Source of the DNA: Pseudomonadota bacterium
GTDB taxonomy: Bacteria; Pseudomonadota; Alphaproteobacteria; UBA8366; JADFVY01
DNA: 11,519 nucleotides
Direction: 5' to 3'
NCBI GenBank assembly: GCA_030671915.1
Contig: DAOVHN010000025.1
Coordinates: forward strand, 1-11,519
The position numbers were made by a program, and so were the translations under genes. The notes under the pieces are model-generated. The model was not told where the DNA came from and ran no database searches. It saw nothing but the letters and a program-made list of their open reading frames with translations. Positions 8,441 through 11,519 of this stretch are shown piece by piece; the first letter of the stretch is position 1, and each line of letters opens with the position of its first letter.

Positions 8441-8486
8441 GGGTAGATTCCGTGCATGAAAGGTAAAGGTTAGACCTATACGAGGG

Positions 8487-9344
8487 TTATGGCCAGTGTA
8501 CTTTGGGGGGCATGGACATCAAGATCGCGTCAACATTGCCGCCGGTCATCAGGCCGAACTTCGTGCCGCGGTCGTAAAGCAGATTGAACTCCACATACCG
8601 CCCGCGCCGGACGAGCTGGTGCTCGCGCTCCTCCGCGGTCCATTCCCGGTTCATGTGGCGGCGCACGATCTCGGGATAGACCCGCAGGAAGGCCTTGCCC
8701 ACATCCCGGGTGAAGGCGAAATCCGCCTCCCAGTCACCCTCCAGGTTATCGTAGAAAATCCCGCCGACGCCGCGCGCCTCGTTGCGGTGCTTCAGGAAAA
8801 AATACTCGTCGCACCATTTCTTGAATTTCGGGTAATAGCCGGGATCATGGGCGTCGCAGGCGGCCTTCAACGCGGCGTGGAAGAATTCGGTGTCGGCCTC
8901 GTCGGGGACCGTCGGCGTCAAATCCGTCCCGCCGCCGAACCAGGCCTTCGTGGTCACGATATGCCTTGTGTTCATATGCACCGCCGGCACCAGGGGCGAT
9001 TGCATATGGGCGACCAGCGATATGCCGCTGGCCCAGAAACGGGGATCTTCCTTTGCGCCTGGGATCTGTTCGCGGAATTCCTCGGAAAATTCGCCATGGA
9101 CGGTGGAGATATTGACGCCGACCTTTTCGAATACGCGCCCGCGCATCACCGATATAACGCCGCCGCCGCCCTTGCCGGCAGGGTCGGGGCGCTCCCATGG
9201 CGTTTGCTCGAAGCGGCCGGCCGGGCGATCCGAGAGAGGGCCGGCCAGCTCGTCCTCCAGCGCCTCGAAGGCGGCGCAGATTTGATCGCGCAGTTCCGTA
9301 AACCAGACGCGGGCCGTTTCCTTGCGCTGTTCCGTATCAATCAT
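8487..9344 (-). CDS. hemF: Oxygen-dependent coproporphyrinogen III oxidase
   Basis: HemF oxidatively decarboxylates coproporphyrinogen III to protoporphyrinogen IX using O2, late in haem synthesis, as a cytoplasmic homodimer. The 285-residue product has normal family length and signatures: [20 protein letters not shown] (59-78), [17 protein letters not shown] (112-128), FGGGTDLTP (136-144), [20 protein letters not shown] (175-194), [20 protein letters not shown] (250-269) and the C-terminal [10 protein letters not shown]. The conserved histidines at 113, 123 and 128 are present. The start follows the trmL stop by two bases, with GAGGAAGA inside the end of trmL as ribosome site. The gene is transcribed away from petAB across a short control region; bc1 needs haem, so coordinated expression is plausible. 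An oxygen-requiring enzyme implies aerobic growth. Whether HemN exists elsewhere cannot be seen. Confidence 0.97.
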   Translation of the reverse strand: MIDTEQRKETARVWFTELRDQICAAFEALEDELAGPLSDRPAGRFEQTPWERPDPAGKGGGGVISVMRGRVFEKVGVNISTVHGEFSEEFREQIPGAKEDPRFWASGISLVAHMQSPLVPAVHMNTRHIVTTKAWFGGGTDLTPTVPDEADTEFFHAALKAACDAHDPGYYPKFKKWCDEYFFLKHRNEARGVGGIFYDNLEGDWEADFAFTRDVGKAFLRVYPEIVRRHMNREWTAEEREHQLVRRGRYVEFNLLYDRGTKFGLMTGGNVDAILMSMPPKVHWP

Positions 9345-9346
9345 CT

Positions 9347-9814
9347 CTATTCATCTTCCTCCGGAAATCCGCCGGTCTGGCGCAGGGCCTCGCCCAGCAC
9401 GATCGCCGCCGCCATCGCCACATTGATCGACCGCATGCCGGCGGTCATGGGAACCCGGACCCGCGCGTCGGCGGCCTCGTGCACCTCGTCCGGCACGCCG
9501 GCGCTTTCGCGCCCCAGCAACAGGCAGTCATCGGCGTGGAAGGCGAAACGGGTATGAGGGATCGACCCTCCCGTCGTCAACAATATCAGACGCCCGCCCG
9601 CAGCCATGCGTTTTTCCCGAAAAGCGTCCCATGATCGATGGCGAACCGGGGCGATCCGGTCCAGGTAATCCATGCCGGCGCGGCGCAGATATTTGTCGGA
9701 CCAGACGAAACCGCAGGGTTCGATAATGTCGACATCGACCCCCAGGCAGGCGGCCAGACGAAGTATGGCGCCGGTATTTTGGGGAATATCAGGTTGGTAG
9801 AGAGCGAGGCGCAT
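9347..9814 (-). CDS. trmL: tRNA (cytidine/uridine-34-2'-O)-methyltransferase TrmL
   Basis: The 155-residue SPOUT methyltransferase is expected to 2'-O-methylate the wobble base of tRNA-Leu isoacceptors using S-adenosylmethionine. It has the compact length of TrmL, without the RNA-binding extension of larger SpoU enzymes. Motifs are [15 protein letters not shown] (6-20), [11 protein letters not shown] (98-108) and [12 protein letters not shown] (127-138), which form the knotted cofactor site. The ATG at 9814 gives [15 protein letters not shown], the expected N-terminus. The ribosome site is weak. It is first of a minus-strand series trmL-hemF-B-A, divergent from petA, and two bases separate its TAG from the hemF ATG. 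The link with hemF is probably shared transcription, not function. Confidence 0.94.
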   Translation of the reverse strand: MRLALYQPDIPQNTGAILRLAACLGVDVDIIEPCGFVWSDKYLRRAGMDYLDRIAPVRHRSWDAFREKRMAAGGRLILLTTGGSIPHTRFAFHADDCLLLGRESAGVPDEVHEAADARVRVPMTAGMRSINVAMAAAIVLGEALRQTGGFPEEDE

Positions 9815-9848
9815 CGTCGCAGTTGCCGCAAATTTGTTGAAATTAGCC

Positions 9849-9871
9849 GTCGCGGGCTTTGCTTTCGCGAC
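9849..9871. promoter_or_regulatory. Inverted repeat GTCGCG-N11-CGCGAC, possible operator
   Basis: GTCGCG (9849-9854) and CGCGAC (9866-9871) form a perfect six-base dyad with an 11-base spacer. It straddles the proposed petA -35 element and lies just downstream of the minus-strand -10 for trmL. A bound dimer could block either promoter. The half-sites match no regulator I can name with confidence, and CG-rich repeats arise by chance in GC-rich DNA. Confidence 0.35.
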
Positions 9872-9896
9872 TATTTTGCATTATACGGTGCGCGGC

Positions 9897-9918
9897 GCGG
9901 CGGGATAGTGCCCGTCGC
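9897..9918 (+). other. Possible hairpin at the 5' end of the petA leader
   Basis: GCGGCGGG (9897-9904) and CCCGTCGC (9911-9918) form an eight-pair stem with one G-U pair around the loop ATAGTG. If RNA starts near 9894, this would be its first structure and could stabilise the petA mRNA. The T-run at 9935-9939 is too far away for a terminator. Confidence 0.35.
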
Positions 9919-9944
9919 AGCGCCACGAAGACAATTTTTCGGCT

Positions 9945-9963
9945 TGCCTGCGGCCCGCGGGCA
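9945..9963 (+). other. Possible hairpin before the petA ribosome site
   Basis: TGCCTGC (9945-9951) and GCGGGCA (9957-9963) form a seven-pair stem with one U-G pair around GGCCC. The core GCCCGCGGGC (9953-9962) is also a perfect palindrome. It ends 13 bases before the GAGGA ribosome site, so it could influence ribosome access. No sensor domain or conserved riboswitch motif is recognised. Confidence 0.35.
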
Positions 9964-9988
9964 TACACCCATTGACGAGGATAGAAGC

Positions 9989-10540
9989 ATGGCGGACGAG
10001 GTTCAGACGCCGGAATCGGACGAGGAAGGCGCACGACGGCGCGAATTCCTTTACCTGGCGACATTGAGCGTCGGCGCGGTTGGCGCGGCGGCCTTCGCCT
10101 GGCCCCTTATCGACAGCATGAATCCGGCGGCCGATGTGCTGGCGCTGTCCAGCATCGAGGTCGATCTCGGCCCCATCCAGGTAGGCCAGAGCATCACCGT
10201 GAAATGGCGCGGCAAGCCGGTATTCATCCGCCGCCGCACGCCCGAGGAGATCGAGGTGGCCCGCGCGGTCAAGCAGGCCGACCTGAAAGACCCGCAGCTG
10301 GACGAAGAACGTGTCCAGCAGCCGGAGTGGCTGATCATGGTCGGTGTCTGCACCCATCTGGGCTGCATCCCGCTGGGCCAGAAACCCGGCGAGCCGACCG
10401 GCGAATATGGCGGCTGGTTCTGCCCCTGCCACGGGTCGCATTACGACACCTCCGGCCGAATTCGCAAGGGCCCGGCGCCGAAGAATCTTGAGGTGCCGGA
10501 CTATATTTTCCTCGACGACAGCACCGTTCGTATCGGTTAA
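9989..10540 (+). CDS. petA: Cytochrome bc1 Rieske iron-sulfur subunit
   Basis: The 183-residue subunit carries the [2Fe-2S] cluster that takes the first electron from ubiquinol at the Qo site and passes it to cytochrome c1. The N-terminus has a twin-arginine motif (RRREFLYL, 16-23) and one uncleaved membrane anchor (about 20-42), as expected for Tat export of a folded Fe-S protein. Box I is CTHLGC (120-125) and box II CPCHGS (144-149). Ligands are C120, H122, C144 and H147; C125 and C146 form the disulfide. S149 and Y151, which raise the cluster potential, are present. The start at 9989 follows GAGGA by seven bases; an in-frame extension to 9638 would run through trmL and the promoter and is rejected. 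petB follows after 12 bases. Confidence 0.97.
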   Translation: MADEVQTPESDEEGARRREFLYLATLSVGAVGAAAFAWPLIDSMNPAADVLALSSIEVDLGPIQVGQSITVKWRGKPVFIRRRTPEEIEVARAVKQADLKDPQLDEERVQQPEWLIMVGVCTHLGCIPLGQKPGEPTGEYGGWFCPCHGSHYDTSGRIRKGPAPKNLEVPDYIFLDDSTVRIG

Positions 10541-10552
10541 GGGGGCACGACG

Positions 10553-11519
10553 ATGGCGACCAAGACCGAATTCAACAATCCCGTGATACGCTGGGTGGAC
10601 GAGCGTCTGCCCGTCTTCACTTATCTGGATCACGAGTACAATCAGTTCCCGATGCCGAAGAACCTGAATTACTGGTGGAACTTCGGCGCGCTGGCTGCCG
10701 TCGTGCTGGTGGTGATGATCGTCACCGGCCTCATGCTGGCCATGCAGTATACGGCGCATGTGGACATGGCCTTCGAGAGCGTCGAGCGCATCATGCGCGA
10801 CGTGAATTACGGCTGGCTGCTGCGCTACATCCATATGAACGGCGCATCGATGTTCTTCATCGTCGTCTATATCCATATTTTCCGTGGCCTCTATTACGGC
10901 TCCTACAAGACGCCGCGCGAATTGCTGTGGATGCTGGGCGTGGTCATATTCCTCTTGATGTTTGCGACCGCCTTTCTGGGCTATGTGCTTCCCTGGGGCC
11001 AGATGAGCCTGTGGGGCGCCACCGTCATCACCAACCTGTTCTCGGCCATTCCCTTCGTCGGCGACTGGATCGTGACCTGGCTGTGGGGCGGCTTCTCGGT
11101 CGACAACCCGACCCTGAACCGCTTCTACGCGCTGCACTTTCTGCTGCCCTTCGTCATTTTCGCCGTGATCGCGCTGCATGTGGTGGCGGTGCATGTCACC
11201 GGCTCCAGCAATCCGGCGGGCATCGAGGTTCAGTCGCCGCGCGATACGGTCAGCTTCCATCCCTACTTCACCGCCAAGGATTCGGTGGGGCTGGTGCTGT
11301 TCCTGTTCGTCTTCGCCGCCTTCGTGTTCTTCGCGCCGAACTTCTTCGGCGAGCCGGACAATTACATCAAGGCGAACCCGATGCAGACGCCGGCGCATAT
11401 CGTGCCTGAATGGTACTATCTGCCTTTCTACGCGATTCTGAGAGCGGTCCCCGACAACTTCATCGGCGGATGGCTCAGCAACTGGATGGGCTTTACCTTC
11501 ATATCAGCGAAGCTGGCCG
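10553..11519 (+). CDS. petB: Cytochrome bc1 cytochrome b subunit (C-terminus cut off)
   Basis: The first 322 residues of cytochrome b are present; the family is usually around 400-430. It binds haems bL and bH and forms the Qo and Qi quinone sites of the bc1 complex in the inner membrane. Haem ligands are H94 and H108 in helix B and H195 and H209 in helix D, each pair 14 apart as required. [20 protein letters not shown] (143-162) covers the Qo cd region and [18 protein letters not shown] (285-302) holds the PEWY motif. After PEWY there is extra loop sequence (about 303-319), as in alphaproteobacterial bc1. GGGGGC near 10541-10546 is the ribosome site. Cytochrome c1 is expected beyond the right edge. 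Whether petB and petC are separate or fused cannot be seen. Confidence 0.97.
   Translation, partial: MATKTEFNNPVIRWVDERLPVFTYLDHEYNQFPMPKNLNYWWNFGALAAVVLVVMIVTGLMLAMQYTAHVDMAFESVERIMRDVNYGWLLRYIHMNGASMFFIVVYIHIFRGLYYGSYKTPRELLWMLGVVIFLLMFATAFLGYVLPWGQMSLWGATVITNLFSAIPFVGDWIVTWLWGGFSVDNPTLNRFYALHFLLPFVIFAVIALHVVAVHVTGSSNPAGIEVQSPRDTVSFHPYFTAKDSVGLVLFLFVFAAFVFFAPNFFGEPDNYIKANPMQTPAHIVPEWYYLPFYAILRAVPDNFIGGWLSNWMGFTFISAKLA

Larger units (their letters stand above)
9815..9988. promoter_or_regulatory. Divergent control region, trmL-hemF / petAB
   Basis: These 174 bases hold the promoters of both operons. Toward petA, TTGCTT (9859-9864) and TATACG (9882-9887) are 17 bases apart, a moderate sigma-70-like pair that would start RNA near 9894. 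Toward trmL, a perfect TATAAT reads on the minus strand at 9885-9880, though no good -35 sits upstream of it. The two -10 elements overlap, so the directions could compete. Ribosome site GAGGA (9977-9981) serves petA. Hexamer choices are by eye; that promoters lie here follows from gene geometry. Confidence 0.55.

Noticed and set aside
8467..8477. AGGT-TAG-ACCT hairpin between hemF and paralogue B
   Set aside because: A four-pair stem with no T-run is too weak to call as a terminator.
8496..9557. Plus-strand open frame (353 codons) opposite hemF and trmL
   Set aside because: hemF and trmL are unambiguous on the minus strand; the opposing frame has no domain and crosses two genes.
9935..9939. 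T-run after the 9897-9918 hairpin as an intrinsic terminator or attenuator
   Set aside because: The T-run starts 17 bases after the stem ends, too far for an intrinsic terminator.
9638..9988. N-terminal extension of the Rieske protein to an ATG at 9638
   Set aside because: It overlaps trmL and the divergent promoter; the ATG at 9989 has a good ribosome site and gives the normal Tat N-terminus.
9881..11398. Long minus-strand open frame (505 codons) opposite petA and petB
   Set aside because: The petA/petB strand carries all Rieske and cytochrome b motifs. The antisense product is low-complexity His/Arg/Gln-rich and starts and ends inside those genes.

Overview
The window is GC-rich chromosomal DNA, densely packed with 12 protein-coding genes, two of them cut by the window edges. 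Gene content and order point to an alphaproteobacterium, most likely Rhodospirillales-like. The supporting features are a petA-petB cytochrome bc1 operon with a Tat-type Rieske protein, a cytochrome b with the alphaproteobacterial loop insertion after PEWY, oxygen-dependent HemF, and the cluster MoxR / DUF58 / DUF4159 next to DUF1285 / CoA-Nudix / a small membrane protein / CCA-adding enzyme. The genus cannot be read from the window. No tRNA, rRNA, CRISPR array, insertion sequence, phage gene or toxin-antitoxin pair was seen, and there is no gene-free stretch over 300 bases.

Layout. (1) Positions 1-4566, minus strand: a MoxR AAA+ ATPase gene, then a DUF58 protein, then a long membrane-anchored BatA/DUF4159 protein that runs off the left edge. 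This is the alphaproteobacterial form of the MoxR-Bat module, probably an ATPase chaperone with vWA-type partners at the inner membrane. (2) Positions 4567-4643: an AT-rich divergent promoter region with a 19-bp imperfect palindrome. (3) Positions 4644-7381, plus strand: DUF1285 protein, CoA-type Nudix pyrophosphatase, small two-helix membrane protein and CCA tRNA nucleotidyltransferase, with gaps of 8, -4 and 28 bases. (4) Positions 7378-9814, minus strand: trmL, hemF and two exported proteins of unknown function that are clear paralogues of each other. The last of these ends tail-to-tail with the CCA gene at a shared TTAA. (5) Positions 9815-9988: a 174-bp divergent control region with a dyad, promoter-like hexamers for both directions and two possible hairpins in the petA leader. 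(6) Positions 9989 to the end, plus strand: petA and petB (partial) of cytochrome bc1.

How the genes fit together. The right half pairs the bc1 complex, which needs haem and an Fe-S cluster, with the haem-synthesis gene hemF across one short intergenic region, so coordinated control is plausible. The left half is envelope and housekeeping: a MoxR/vWA module of unknown client and a tRNA-maturation/nucleotide-cleaning operon.

Most of the window is ordinary conserved chromosome. The least explained parts are the tandem exported paralogues after hemF, the in-frame TAG-GCG-ATG junction between DUF58 and DUF4159, the two divergent control regions and the structured petA leader. I do not see a convincing new defence or mobile system.
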